Source: Streptomyces griseorubiginosus (GTDB lineage Bacteria; Actinomycetota; Actinomycetes; Streptomycetales; Streptomycetaceae). Taken from it: a DNA stretch of 64,000 bases. Positions within the stretch are counted from its first letter, which is position 1; every line of letters starts with the position of its first letter. The position numbers and the translations under genes are program-made. Below the pieces are notes generated by a model. It was given only the letters and a program-made list of their open reading frames with translations. It had not been told where the DNA came from and searched no databases. The stretch is from positions 372,001 to 436,000 of the forward strand of contig NZ_KQ948740.1 of assembly GCF_001514195.1 (NCBI RefSeq). The letters run 5' to 3'. Positions 50,547-58,518 of the stretch are shown in pieces.

Positions 50547-51959
50547 TCAGGCCACGGGTGAGCCACTGCCGGCGAGGATCTCCGGGCGCAGCAGCTCCGC
50601 GAGGGTCTCGGCGGGCAACAGGCCCTTCTCCAGGACGAGTTCGGCCACCCCGCGGCCCGTGGCGAGGGCCTCCTTGGCGATGTCGGTGGCGGCCGTGTAG
50701 CCGATGTGCGGGTTGAGGGCGGTGACCAGGCCGATGGAGTTCTCGACGGTCCGGCGCAGCACCTCGGTGTTGGCGGTGATGCCGTCCACGCAGCGCTCGG
50801 CGAGCGTCAGGCAGGCGGCGCGCAGGTGGGTGATCGACTCGGACAGGGAGTGCAGGATGATCGGCTCGAAGGCGTTCAGCTGGAGCTGTCCGGCCTCCGC
50901 GGCCATGGTGATGGCCACGTCGTTCCCGATGACCTCGAAGGCGACCTGGTTGACGACCTCGGGGATGACCGGGTTGACCTTGCCGGGCATGATCGACGAA
51001 CCGGCCTGCACGGGCGGCAGGTTGATCTCGCCGAGACCGGCCCGCGGACCCGACGACAGCAGCCGCAGGTCGTTGCAGCTCTTGCTCAGCTTGACCGCGA
51101 TCCGCTTCAGTACGCCGGACATCTGGACGAACGCCCCGCAGTCCTGGGTCGCCTCGACCAGGTTGGCGGCGGTGACCAGCGGGAGCCCGGTGATCCGGGC
51201 GAGGTGACGGCGGGCCGACTCGGCGTACCCGACGGGAGCATTGAGTCCCGTCCCGATGGCCGTGGCGCCCAGGTTGATCTCATGGATCAACTCGACGGCC
51301 TCGTCAAGACGGCTGCGGTCCTCGTCCATCATGACGGCATAGGCCGAGAACTCCTGACCGAGCGTCATGGGCACCGCGTCCTGCAACTGTGTGCGGCCCA
51401 TCTTGAGCACATCACGGAACTCGACGGCCTTACGGGCGAAGGAGTCCTGGAGTACGGCCATCGCCTTGAGCAGTCCATGCACCGCGAAGACCGTCGCAAT
51501 CTTGACGGCGGTCGGGTAGACGTCATTGGTCGACTGCCCCAGGTTGACGTCCTCGTTGGGGTGCAGGAACGAGTACTGCCCCTTCTCGTGTCCGAGCAGC
51601 TCCAGCGCCCGGTTCGCGATGACCTCGTTGGCGTTCATATTGGTGGAGGTACCGGCGCCGCCCTGGATCACGTCCACCACGAACTGGTCGTGCAGCTTCC
51701 CGTCCCGGATCTCCCGGCAGGCCTCGACGATCGCGGCCGCCTTGCGGGACTCCAGCAGCCCCAGCTCCTCGTTGGCGAGCGCGGCGGCCTCCTTCACGGC
51801 GGCGAGGGCGTCGATCAGGTGCGGGTAGGCCGAGATCGGGGTCCCGGTGATGGGAAAGTTCTCGGTGGCACGCAGGGTGTGCACACCCCAGTAGGCGTCG
51901 ACGGGTACGTCCCGATCACCCAACAGATCGTGCTCACGGCGACTGATTGCGGCGTTCAT
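50547..51959 (-). CDS. aspA: Aspartate ammonia-lyase
   Basis: 470 residues. It has the fumarase/aspartase signature GSSIMPGKVNP near 321-331, THTL-like VHTLRATENFPITG near 36, STNMNANEVIANRA, QSTNDVYPTAVKIA, GRTQLQDAVPMTLG and GTGLNAPVGY, matching aspartase rather than fumarase. It releases ammonia from aspartate to give fumarate. GAAGGA precedes the ATG at 51959. It is downstream of asparaginase, which supplies aspartate. Confidence 0.95.
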   Translation of the reverse strand: MNAAISRREHDLLGDRDVPVDAYWGVHTLRATENFPITGTPISAYPHLIDALAAVKEAAALANEELGLLESRKAAAIVEACREIRDGKLHDQFVVDVIQGGAGTSTNMNANEVIANRALELLGHEKGQYSFLHPNEDVNLGQSTNDVYPTAVKIATVFAVHGLLKAMAVLQDSFARKAVEFRDVLKMGRTQLQDAVPMTLGQEFSAYAVMMDEDRSRLDEAVELIHEINLGATAIGTGLNAPVGYAESARRHLARITGLPLVTAANLVEATQDCGAFVQMSGVLKRIAVKLSKSCNDLRLLSSGPRAGLGEINLPPVQAGSSIMPGKVNPVIPEVVNQVAFEVIGNDVAITMAAEAGQLQLNAFEPIILHSLSESITHLRAACLTLAERCVDGITANTEVLRRTVENSIGLVTALNPHIGYTAATDIAKEALATGRGVAELVLEKGLLPAETLAELLRPEILAGSGSPVA

Positions 51960-52003
51960 GAGGGTAGGTCCTTCTTCTGAGAGAGGCTCAGGTGAGTACT
52001 TTC

Positions 52004-52045
52004 GGGGGCGCGGGGAACTGCGCGACCAGCCACAACCGGCCCGCA
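52004..52045. repeat. Streptomyces dispersed intergenic element
   Basis: GGGGGCGCGGGGAACTGCGC followed by GACCAGCCACAACCGGCCCGC. I recognise this as a motif scattered through intergenic regions of many Streptomyces genomes. Here it lies between the asparaginase stop and the aspA start. Its role (termination, RNA stability or simple repeat) is unknown. Confidence 0.65.
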
Positions 52046-52074
52046 CCCGCACAACGACATGCAGACCCGAGCTC

Positions 52075-53091
52075 TTAGGCGCAGGCAGACACGGAAACCG
52101 GGTCCAGCGAACGAACGGGCCGCACAGCCCCGACCTCACGGCCGCCCCCGAGCAACGCCTCCCCCTGAAACTCCGTGAGCAACTCCGCCGAGACCCCGGC
52201 ACGGGCCAGCGCCGCCGCGGCCACCGGAATCCGCGCCCGGTTCGCCCCGTCGGAGATCTTGACGGCGACGGCCCGCCCGTCGGGAAGGGCCGCGACCTCG
52301 ACCCCCTCGAACCCGTCCTTGGCCAGCAGCCCCGGCACCGCCTTCATCAGCGCGGCCACATCGCGCCCCGCCCCGGACGCCATCTCCGGATGCGCACGCA
52401 TCGCGTCGGCGACCCGCGCCTCGGGCGTACCGGGAGCCGCGGAGGTGATCCGGGCGGCGGCCCTCGCGAGGCCGTGCAGGGAGACGGAGAACAGCGGCGC
52501 ACCGCAGCCGTCGACCGTCACGCGCGCGATCCGCTGCCCGGTCAGGTCCTCCACGATCTCGGCGATCGCCTGCTGGAGCGGGTGCGCGGGGTCGAGGTAC
52601 CCGTCCAGGGGCCAGTCGTTGAGCACGCAGGTGTACAGCATCGCCGCGTGCTTCCCGGAGCAGTTCTGCGCGAGCCGGGACGGTCCGCGTCCTTCCCGGA
52701 TCCACTCGTCCCGCACCGCCGGACCGAACGGCATGTCCGGGACGTTGCGCAGGGCGTCCTCGGTGATCCCCGCCAGTTCCAGGATCCGGCGCGCCCCGTC
52801 CAGGTGGCGTTCCTCGCCGGAGTGGCTGGCGGCGGTCAGCGAGAGGAGCTCGCCGTCGAGGGGCAGCCCGGCGCGGACCATGGCGACGGCCTGGACCGGC
52901 TTGAGCGCCGAGCGCGGGTAGAACGCGGCCTCGATGTCCCCGAGCTGGAAGCGGACCTCCCCGTCCCGGCCGAGGATGACGACGGATCCGTAGTGGATGC
53001 CCTCGACCAGGCCACCGCGGATGAGGTGGGCGACGGGAGCGTGGAGGGGCTCACGGACAAGGGGTGCGTCCGCGACGGAACTGCTGAACAT
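52075..53091 (-). CDS. L-asparaginase (type II, actinobacterial family)
   Basis: 338 residues. The family pattern is VAHLIRGGLVEGIHYGSVVI, FYPRSALKPVQAVAMVRAGL (Ser-Ala-Leu-Lys-Pro), LTAASHSGEERHLDGARRIL, NCSGKHAAMLYTCVLN, TVDGCGAPLFSVSLHGLARA and SGAGRDVAALMKAVPGLLAK. This is the Rhizobium-etli/thermolabile-like asparaginase fold, not the bacterial type I/II enzymes of E. coli. It turns asparagine into aspartate and ammonia. A hairpin separates it from the permease upstream, so it may have its own promoter. Confidence 0.93.
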   Translation of the reverse strand: MFSSSVADAPLVREPLHAPVAHLIRGGLVEGIHYGSVVILGRDGEVRFQLGDIEAAFYPRSALKPVQAVAMVRAGLPLDGELLSLTAASHSGEERHLDGARRILELAGITEDALRNVPDMPFGPAVRDEWIREGRGPSRLAQNCSGKHAAMLYTCVLNDWPLDGYLDPAHPLQQAIAEIVEDLTGQRIARVTVDGCGAPLFSVSLHGLARAAARITSAAPGTPEARVADAMRAHPEMASGAGRDVAALMKAVPGLLAKDGFEGVEVAALPDGRAVAVKISDGANRARIPVAAAALARAGVSAELLTEFQGEALLGGGREVGAVRPVRSLDPVSVSACA

Positions 53092-53172
53092 CACTGCCTG
53101 TTTCTCGGGAGGCGCCACGCGGGTGGCGTGTCGGCGCCGGTGGATGTGGAGTCTCGGTCGCGCGCGAGCATG

Positions 53173-53213
53173 CCGCGTGGACGCCGGCGGGGTCGGCCCC
53201 GGCGTCCACGCGG
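53173..53213 (-). terminator. Strong hairpin after the permease gene
   Basis: CCGCGTGGACGCCGG (53173-53187) pairs perfectly with CCGGCGTCCACGCGG (53199-53213), a 15-bp stem with an 11-nt loop, five bases after the permease stop on the minus strand. It would end or attenuate the GntR-permease transcript before asparaginase. Confidence 0.8.
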
Positions 53214-53217
53214 GCAC

Positions 53218-54672
53218 TCACCCGTCGACGCCGGTGGGTTCGGTTGCGGTGGCCGCCCGGGCGACCCGGCCGCGGACCGCGAACCAGCCGGCGACCAGGG
53301 CCGCGACGATCAGCGGGAGACACAGCACGGTGGTGCGGCCCGCGCCGCCGTCGGCGTACATGAGGACCAGAACGGAGGCGAGGAAGGCCAGCGTCACGAG
53401 TTCGGTCCAGGGGGATCCCGGCAGTCGGTAGCCGGGGCGGGTCAGGTCGCCCTTCTCGGTCTTCTGCCAGAAGAGCAGGTGACAGATCATGATCATGCCC
53501 CAGGTGGCGAGGATGCCGATGGCGGCGAAGTTCAGCACGATCTCGAACGCGTCGGCGGGGACCACGTAGTTGAGGCCGACGCCGAGGACGCAGATGCCGC
53601 TGGTGAGCAGGATGCCGCCGTAGGGGACCTGGTTGCGGCTCATCACCGCGGTGAACTTCGGGGCGGAGCCGGACATCGCCATGGAGCGCAGGATGCGGCC
53701 GGTGGAGTACAGGCCGGAGTTGAGGGAGGACATGGCCGCGGTGAGGACGACGAGGTTCATCACGCCGCCGGCGGCCGGGATGCCGATGTTGGACAGGACG
53801 GTCACGAAGGGGCTCTGGCCGGCCGTGTACTTGTTCCAGGGCAGCAGCATCGAGAGCAGGACGACCGAGCCGACGTAGAAGAGGCCCACGCGCCACATGA
53901 TCGAGTTGATCGCCTTGGGCATGATCTTCTCGGGGTTCTCGGTCTCGCCCGCGGCGACGCCGACGAGTTCGACGGAGGCGTAGGCGAAGACGACACCCTG
54001 GATGATCAGCAGCATCGGCAGCATGCCGTTGGGGAAGACGCCGCCGTTGTCGGTGATCAGCGCCGGGCCGGGGTGGTGGCCGTCGATCGGGTGCTGTGTG
54101 GCCAGCAGGAAGATGCCGATCAGCATGAACGCCACGAGCGCGCCCACCTTGATGATGGCGAACCAGAACTCCAGCTCGCCGAACATCTTCACGGAGATGA
54201 GGTTCACCGTGAGGACGACGGCCAGGGCGATGAGCGCGAGCACCCATTGCGGGATGTCGGCGAACATGCCCCAGTAGTGGGTGTAGAGGGCGACCGCGGT
54301 GATGTCGGCGATGCCGGTGGTGGCCCAGTTCAGGAAGTACATCCAGCCGGCGACGTACGCGCCCTTCTCGCCGAGGAACTCCCGGGCGTACGACACGAAG
54401 GCGCCGGAGGAGGGCCGGTAGAGGACGAGTTCGCCGAGCGCGCGGACGACCAGGAAGGCGAAGACGCCGCAGACCGCGTAGGCGATGAACAGGGAGGGGC
54501 CGGCGTCGGCGAGGCGGCCGCCGGCGCCGAGGAAGAGGCCGGTGCCGATCGCGCCACCGATGGCGATCATGTTGACGTGTCGGGACTTCAGCGACTTGCT
54601 GTAGCCCTCGTCTCCGGCGTCGACATGGCTGGAACGTTTCCGCACATCGTCGTGCAGGCTCTGCTCGCTCAC
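53218..54672 (-). CDS. Amino acid permease (AnsP/GABA-permease type)
   Basis: 484 residues, 12 membrane helices of the APC family. SLKSRHVNMIAIGGAIGTGL near 28 is the amino-acid-transporter signature, with GELVLYRPSSGAFVSYAREF, GVVFAYASVELVGVAAGETE and MSSLNSGLYSTGRILRSMAM. The asparaginase and aspartase genes next to it point to asparagine (AnsP-like) uptake. The GTG start at 54672 overlaps the GntR stop by 4 bp, so the pair is coupled. Confidence 0.93.
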   Translation of the reverse strand: MSEQSLHDDVRKRSSHVDAGDEGYSKSLKSRHVNMIAIGGAIGTGLFLGAGGRLADAGPSLFIAYAVCGVFAFLVVRALGELVLYRPSSGAFVSYAREFLGEKGAYVAGWMYFLNWATTGIADITAVALYTHYWGMFADIPQWVLALIALAVVLTVNLISVKMFGELEFWFAIIKVGALVAFMLIGIFLLATQHPIDGHHPGPALITDNGGVFPNGMLPMLLIIQGVVFAYASVELVGVAAGETENPEKIMPKAINSIMWRVGLFYVGSVVLLSMLLPWNKYTAGQSPFVTVLSNIGIPAAGGVMNLVVLTAAMSSLNSGLYSTGRILRSMAMSGSAPKFTAVMSRNQVPYGGILLTSGICVLGVGLNYVVPADAFEIVLNFAAIGILATWGMIMICHLLFWQKTEKGDLTRPGYRLPGSPWTELVTLAFLASVLVLMYADGGAGRTTVLCLPLIVAALVAGWFAVRGRVARAATATEPTGVDG

Positions 54673-55406
54673 GCCTGGGCTTCGCTTTCCTTGGAGGGGT
54701 CCGCATCCGTGCGCGGGGAACGCACGATGTCGGTGAGGGTGGTCTCGACGCGGTCGAGGTGATGGGACATCGCCTCGACCGCGTCGTGCTCGGAACCGTC
54801 GATCAGCGCCTCGACGATCGCGCGGTGCTCGCGGTTGGACTGCTCGCGGCGGCCGCCCAGTTCGTTGAGGAAGGCCGACTGACGCGCCAGTGCGTCGCGG
54901 ATCTCCTCGATGACCCGGCGGAAGACCGGGTTCTGGGCGGCCTCGGCCACGGCGAGATGGAAGAGGGTGTCCATCGCGACCCATGCCGTGGTGTCGGTCT
55001 CCCGTTCCATCCGGTCCAGGAGGTGGGCCAGGTGGTCGAGGTTCTCCGGGGTGCGGCGGCCGGCCGCGTACCCGGCGACCGGGATCTCGACGTGCCGGCG
55101 GACCTCCAGGAGGTCGCTGGCCGCGTAGTCGCCGAAGGTGGGGTCCTCCACCGCGTCGGCGACGACGAAGGTGCCCTTGCCGGTCTTGGACACGGTCAGT
55201 CCCATGGTCTGCAGGGCTCTGAGGGCCTCGCGCAGCACGGGCCGACTGATCTCCAGGGTCCGGCAGAGCTCCGCCTCGGAGGGGAGCTTGTCGCCGATGG
55301 CGTACTCCCCGCGCTCGATGGCGCCACGCAGATGTGCCAGGACGGCCTCCATGGCACTGATGCGCCGCGGAGGCTGACTGGCTGTCCGGCTGTCTGACAG
55401 GTTCAC
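54669..55406 (-). CDS. GntR/FadR-type regulator with FCD domain
   Basis: 245 residues. The N-terminal winged helix is AHLRGAIERGEYAIGDKLPS, EAELCRTLEISRPVLREALR and ALQTMGLTVSKTGKGTFVV. The FCD ligand domain follows with EVRRHVEIPVAGYAAGRR, DTLFHLAVAEAAQNPVF and NREHRAIVEALIDGSEHDAV, holding the His/Asp metal ligands. It leads the asparagine gene run, so it probably senses asparagine, aspartate or a related acid. An inverted repeat CTGTC-T-GACAG lies at 55390-55400 inside its first codons. The GTG start at 55406 gives the standard N-terminus. Confidence 0.93.
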   Translation of the reverse strand: MNLSDSRTASQPPRRISAMEAVLAHLRGAIERGEYAIGDKLPSEAELCRTLEISRPVLREALRALQTMGLTVSKTGKGTFVVADAVEDPTFGDYAASDLLEVRRHVEIPVAGYAAGRRTPENLDHLAHLLDRMERETDTTAWVAMDTLFHLAVAEAAQNPVFRRVIEEIRDALARQSAFLNELGGRREQSNREHRAIVEALIDGSEHDAVEAMSHHLDRVETTLTDIVRSPRTDADPSKESEAQA

Positions 55407-56224
55407 GGGAGAGATACTCCGGGCGACGGGATGGTGCTGTCAAGGGTCTGGGGTCGTCTGGGGTGCGGGGGCCTGGGGGGCACGTCGCGGAGTCGGGCGG
55501 CGTGCCGAGGGTGAGCGGGGCGCCGCCGGGCCTCGGGTGGGGTGTGACCGACGGGGCGGATGGGGCTTGACGGCAGGGGTGGGGCGTAGCCGACGGGGCG
55601 GATGGGGGCGTAACGGCAGGGGTGAGGCGTAGCCGACGGGGCGGATGGGGCGTGACGGCAGGGGTACGGCGCGGGCGGGCAGTGCGTAGAGGCGGGCGTG
55701 GCCGCATGAGTCAGTAAGGCTGAGGCGGGGGCGCGGGGCGGCCGGCACGGCGCCGTCGGCCTGCATCGCGCGGCGAGTCCGCGCCGCACGGGCCGGGCCG
55801 ACCGTGCAGAGGTGTTCGCGCCACGCGGGCTGGGCCGGCCGTCCAGAGGTGGGGACATGGCCGAGAGGCCCGCCGCACGCACGGACGGAGGCCGACGCGA
55901 CACGCTCGGCGCGGCACGGCGTCGCGGGCCCACACCACGCGGGCGCGTGCAGCACAACGGCCGTCGCCACACGGCCGACGTGCAACAGCCGGGATCGGCG
56001 CTCGCCGTCCCGCCGTGCGTCGGTGGGAGCACGGGCAAGCGGAGCCACATGGTCAGCTGGGCAGAGGGCGACGCGCCCCAGGTCAGCGCTGAGGCAGAGG
56101 CGACCTTCCGATACGCCGACGTTCGCCCGCGCCCCACGGTCGGCCCAGTACAGACGCGGGGCGGGGTCACATGGCCCGCGGCTCCAGCGAGGCCCTATCG
56201 AGCACGACCCCGCCTCCTCCCCGT
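55407..56224. other. 818-bp region without a convincing gene
   Basis: Between the GntR and uppP genes, both on the minus strand. The first 300 bp hold a 42-bp tandem repeat (55535-55661). The rest is GC-rich with Pro/Arg-rich frames on both strands and no ribosome site or domain. The few frames over 150 codons are low in complexity and fail to look like proteins. Confidence 0.55.
55535..55661. repeat. 42-43 bp tandem repeat, three copies
   Basis: Units centred on CCGACGGGGCGGATGGGG and ending ACGGCAG occupy about 55535-55576, 55577-55619 and 55620-55661. They are contiguous, without spacers. Confidence 0.78.
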
Positions 56225-57061
56225 TCAGCCCGACAGCGTCCCCGTGGCCAGCAGGCCGAAGAGGAGGACGCCGACGACGATGCGGTAGATCACGAAGGCG
56301 TTGAAGGAGTGCTTCGCCACGAACTTCAGCAGCCAGGCGATGGAGGCGTAGGCGACGACGAAGGAGACCGCCGTGCCGACGGCGAGCGGTGCCGCGCCCA
56401 CGCCCGCGCCCAGGGCGTCCTTGAGCTCGTAGATGCCGGCGCCGGTGAGGGCGGGGATGCCGAGGAAGAAGGAGAGGCGGGTCGCGGCGACGCGGTCCAG
56501 GTCGAGGATGAGGGCCGTGGACATGGTGGCGCCGGAGCGGGAGAAGCCGGGGAACAGCAGAGCGAGGATCTGCGAGCTGCCGACCAGCATGGCGTCCTTG
56601 AAGGAGGTGTCGTCCTCACCCCGCTTGTGCCGGCCCATCTGGTCCGCCGCCCACATCACCCCGCTGCCGACGATCAGCGAGCCCGCGACCACCCACAGGG
56701 AGGCGAGCGGCCCCTCGATGAGCGGCTTGGCGGCGAGGCCTACCGCGACGATCGGGACCGTCGCGGCGATCACCCACCACGCGAACTTGTAGTCGTGGTG
56801 GTAGCGCTCCTCCTTGTGGACCAGTCCCCTGCCCCACGCGGAGACGATCCGCACGATGTCCTTGAAGAAGTAGACGAGCACGGCGGCGATCGCGCCCACC
56901 TGGATGACGGCCGAGAACCCGACGACGGCGTCGTCGTCGACGGGGATGTTCATGAGCCCCTCGACGATCTTGAGATGGCCGGTCGAGGAGACGGGCAGGA
57001 ACTCGGTCACCCCCTCGACGGCTCCGAGGACGACGGCCTGACCGACGCTGATGACGCTCAT
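56225..57061 (-). CDS. uppP: Undecaprenyl-diphosphatase
   Basis: 278 residues, 8 predicted helices. The conserved EGVTEFLPVSSTGH is at about 16-29 and PGFSRSGATMSTAL near 170-183. This enzyme dephosphorylates undecaprenyl diphosphate outside the membrane, recycling the lipid carrier for wall synthesis, and its activity gives bacitracin resistance. Streptomyces usually have more than one copy. It is transcribed away from the asparagine cluster behind an 818-bp gap. Confidence 0.96.
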   Translation of the reverse strand: MSVISVGQAVVLGAVEGVTEFLPVSSTGHLKIVEGLMNIPVDDDAVVGFSAVIQVGAIAAVLVYFFKDIVRIVSAWGRGLVHKEERYHHDYKFAWWVIAATVPIVAVGLAAKPLIEGPLASLWVVAGSLIVGSGVMWAADQMGRHKRGEDDTSFKDAMLVGSSQILALLFPGFSRSGATMSTALILDLDRVAATRLSFFLGIPALTGAGIYELKDALGAGVGAAPLAVGTAVSFVVAYASIAWLLKFVAKHSFNAFVIYRIVVGVLLFGLLATGTLSG

Positions 57062-57135
57062 GGGATCCAGTTCTTCTCAGGGGAAGGCGGGTGCGGAGGC
57101 CACAGTCTTACTACACGCGGGCGAGGACGGAATTC

Positions 57136-57510
57136 CTACGCCCACACCACCTGCGCCAGCGCGACGCCCGCGAAGGCCGCCCCCAGACCTGCCACGAGGC
57201 TCGCGGTCACGTTCGCGGCGGCGTAGAAGCGCGCCCCGGTCCCGGCCAGCCGCAGGGTCTCGTAGGAGAACGTCGAGTACGTCGTCAGCGCCCCGCACAG
57301 GCCGGTGCCCAGCAACAGCTGGAGGTGGGATCCGGCGGCCCCCGCCGCCGCGGCGCCGGTGAGCAGGCCCAGGATCAGGCACCCCGTGACGTTGACGGCG
57401 AAGGTGCCCCAGGGGAAGACCGAGTCGTGCCTCGACTGGATCGCCCGGTCGGTGAGGTAGCGGAGCGGGGCACCGACCACGGCACCCGCGACCACCAGCA
57501 GCCAGTTCAC
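57136..57510 (-). CDS. crcB: Fluoride channel subunit CrcB (Fluc), copy 2 of operon
   Basis: 124 residues, four helices. It has the Fluc family pattern GAVVGAPLRYLTDRAIQ, FPWGTFAVNVTGCLILGLLT (GT-NxxG), GTGLCGALTTYSTFSYETL (TTFS-like TTYS) and a last helix. CrcB forms dimeric F- exporting channels, and paired genes often make heterodimers. It overlaps the DUF190 gene by 4 bp (ATGA). It is the last gene of the operon. Confidence 0.94.
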   Translation of the reverse strand: MNWLLVVAGAVVGAPLRYLTDRAIQSRHDSVFPWGTFAVNVTGCLILGLLTGAAAAGAAGSHLQLLLGTGLCGALTTYSTFSYETLRLAGTGARFYAAANVTASLVAGLGAAFAGVALAQVVWA

Positions 57511-57899
57511 AACGACTTCTTACCCTTCGTGCCCGTTCTGCCCTGGTTCGACTCCTGGCGGTCGTCGCGGCCGACGTACCGGATGACCTCGCACGCGTCC
57601 AGGGTCACCAGCCCCTCGGTGACGAGTTCGTCGAGCTGCGGCAGGAACTCCCGTACGCGCGTCTCGGTGTCGACGATGACGACGGCCACCGGCAGGTCCT
57701 CGCTGAGGGACAGCAGCCGGGAGGTGTGGATCAGGGAGGACGCGCCGAAGCCCTCGATGCCGCGGAAGACGCTGGCCCCGGCGAGCCCGGCGGCGTGCGC
57801 GCGGTGCACGATCTCGGAGTAGAGGGGCTTGTGGTGCCAGGTGTCGTTCTCGCCGATGTGGACGGTGAGGCGCAGCGCGCCGCCGGTCAGCCTCGTCAT
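57507..57899 (-). CDS. DUF190 domain protein
   Basis: 130 residues. It has a GlnB/CutA-like ferredoxin fold with LRLTVHIGENDTWHHKPLYS, EIVHRAHAAGLAGASVFRGI, GFGASSLIHTSRLLSLSEDL and PVAVVIVDTETRVREFLPQL, the DUF190 pattern. DUF190 genes accompany crcB in many bacteria and may regulate the channel. The C-terminus is a Lys/Gly-rich tail. It is coupled by 4-bp overlaps to a crcB on each side. Confidence 0.93.
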   Translation of the reverse strand: MTRLTGGALRLTVHIGENDTWHHKPLYSEIVHRAHAAGLAGASVFRGIEGFGASSLIHTSRLLSLSEDLPVAVVIVDTETRVREFLPQLDELVTEGLVTLDACEVIRYVGRDDRQESNQGRTGTKGKKSL

Positions 57900-58351
57900 G
57901 GCTGCCTCCGCTTCAGGACGCGGCGGGCCGCCGTGGACGCGAGCCACACCGCCGTGAGGGCCGCGAGCAGGGTCGCGGCGAGGTAGGCCAGGCCCGTGAC
58001 GGGCCGGCCGTGGTCGACGAGTTTCTGGATGTCGACGGCGTAGGTGGAGAAGGTGGTGAAGCCGCCGAGGACGCCGGTGCCGAAGAAGGGGCGGACCAGG
58101 CGGTGGGCGGCCCACACGTCGGTGATGACGACCATGAACACGCCGATGACGGCACAGCCGACGACGTTGGTCCAGAAGGTCGCCCAGGGGAACTCGCCCG
58201 GGTGCGCGGGCCAGTGCAGTGCGAGGGCGTAGCGAGCCGTCGCGCCCAGCGCGCCGCCGAGGGCGACCACCGCCACCACGGGCGCCTGGCCCTGCCACAA
58301 GGACTGCCGTGGGGGCCGCGCGGGGGCGCGGAGGCTTTCCGGGGCTGTCAT
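57896..58351 (-). CDS. crcB: Fluoride channel subunit CrcB (Fluc), copy 1 of operon
   Basis: 151 residues. ALGGALGATARYALALHWPA, FPWATFWTNVVGCAVIGVFM and GTGVLGGFTTFSTYAVDI give the Fluc motifs, with the Phe-box FTTFST. It has an N-terminal extension of about 25 residues (PARPPRQSLWQGQAP) before the first helix, absent from copy 2. The two copies are well diverged. The ATG at 58351 follows GGAGAGACAC. I saw no fluoride riboswitch in the 167 bp upstream. Confidence 0.94.
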   Translation of the reverse strand: MTAPESLRAPARPPRQSLWQGQAPVVAVVALGGALGATARYALALHWPAHPGEFPWATFWTNVVGCAVIGVFMVVITDVWAAHRLVRPFFGTGVLGGFTTFSTYAVDIQKLVDHGRPVTGLAYLAATLLAALTAVWLASTAARRVLKRRQP

Positions 58352-58518
58352 CGTGGTGTCTCTCCTACTCGCCGGTGCCCGGGCGTGCGGGCGCGCTCCA
58401 TCGCAAGTAGGGACCGTTGGCGGCACCTTCGCCGCGGTTCGGGTACGGCGGGCCCCACCGCCGCGTCGCGACGGTGATCGCGACCGAGGACCAGGGTAAC
58501 GCCAGGGCCCGGCCGGGG

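Noticed and set aside
55403..56170. Overlapping Pro/Arg-rich frames upstream of the GntR gene
   Set aside because: They run through tandem repeats, change character between frames and have no ribosome site or domain.
58352..58518. Fluoride riboswitch upstream of crcB
   Set aside because: A GCGATGG-like start is visible on the minus strand, but the downstream GATG-CTCCTAC-type part and the pseudoknot partner could not be found.
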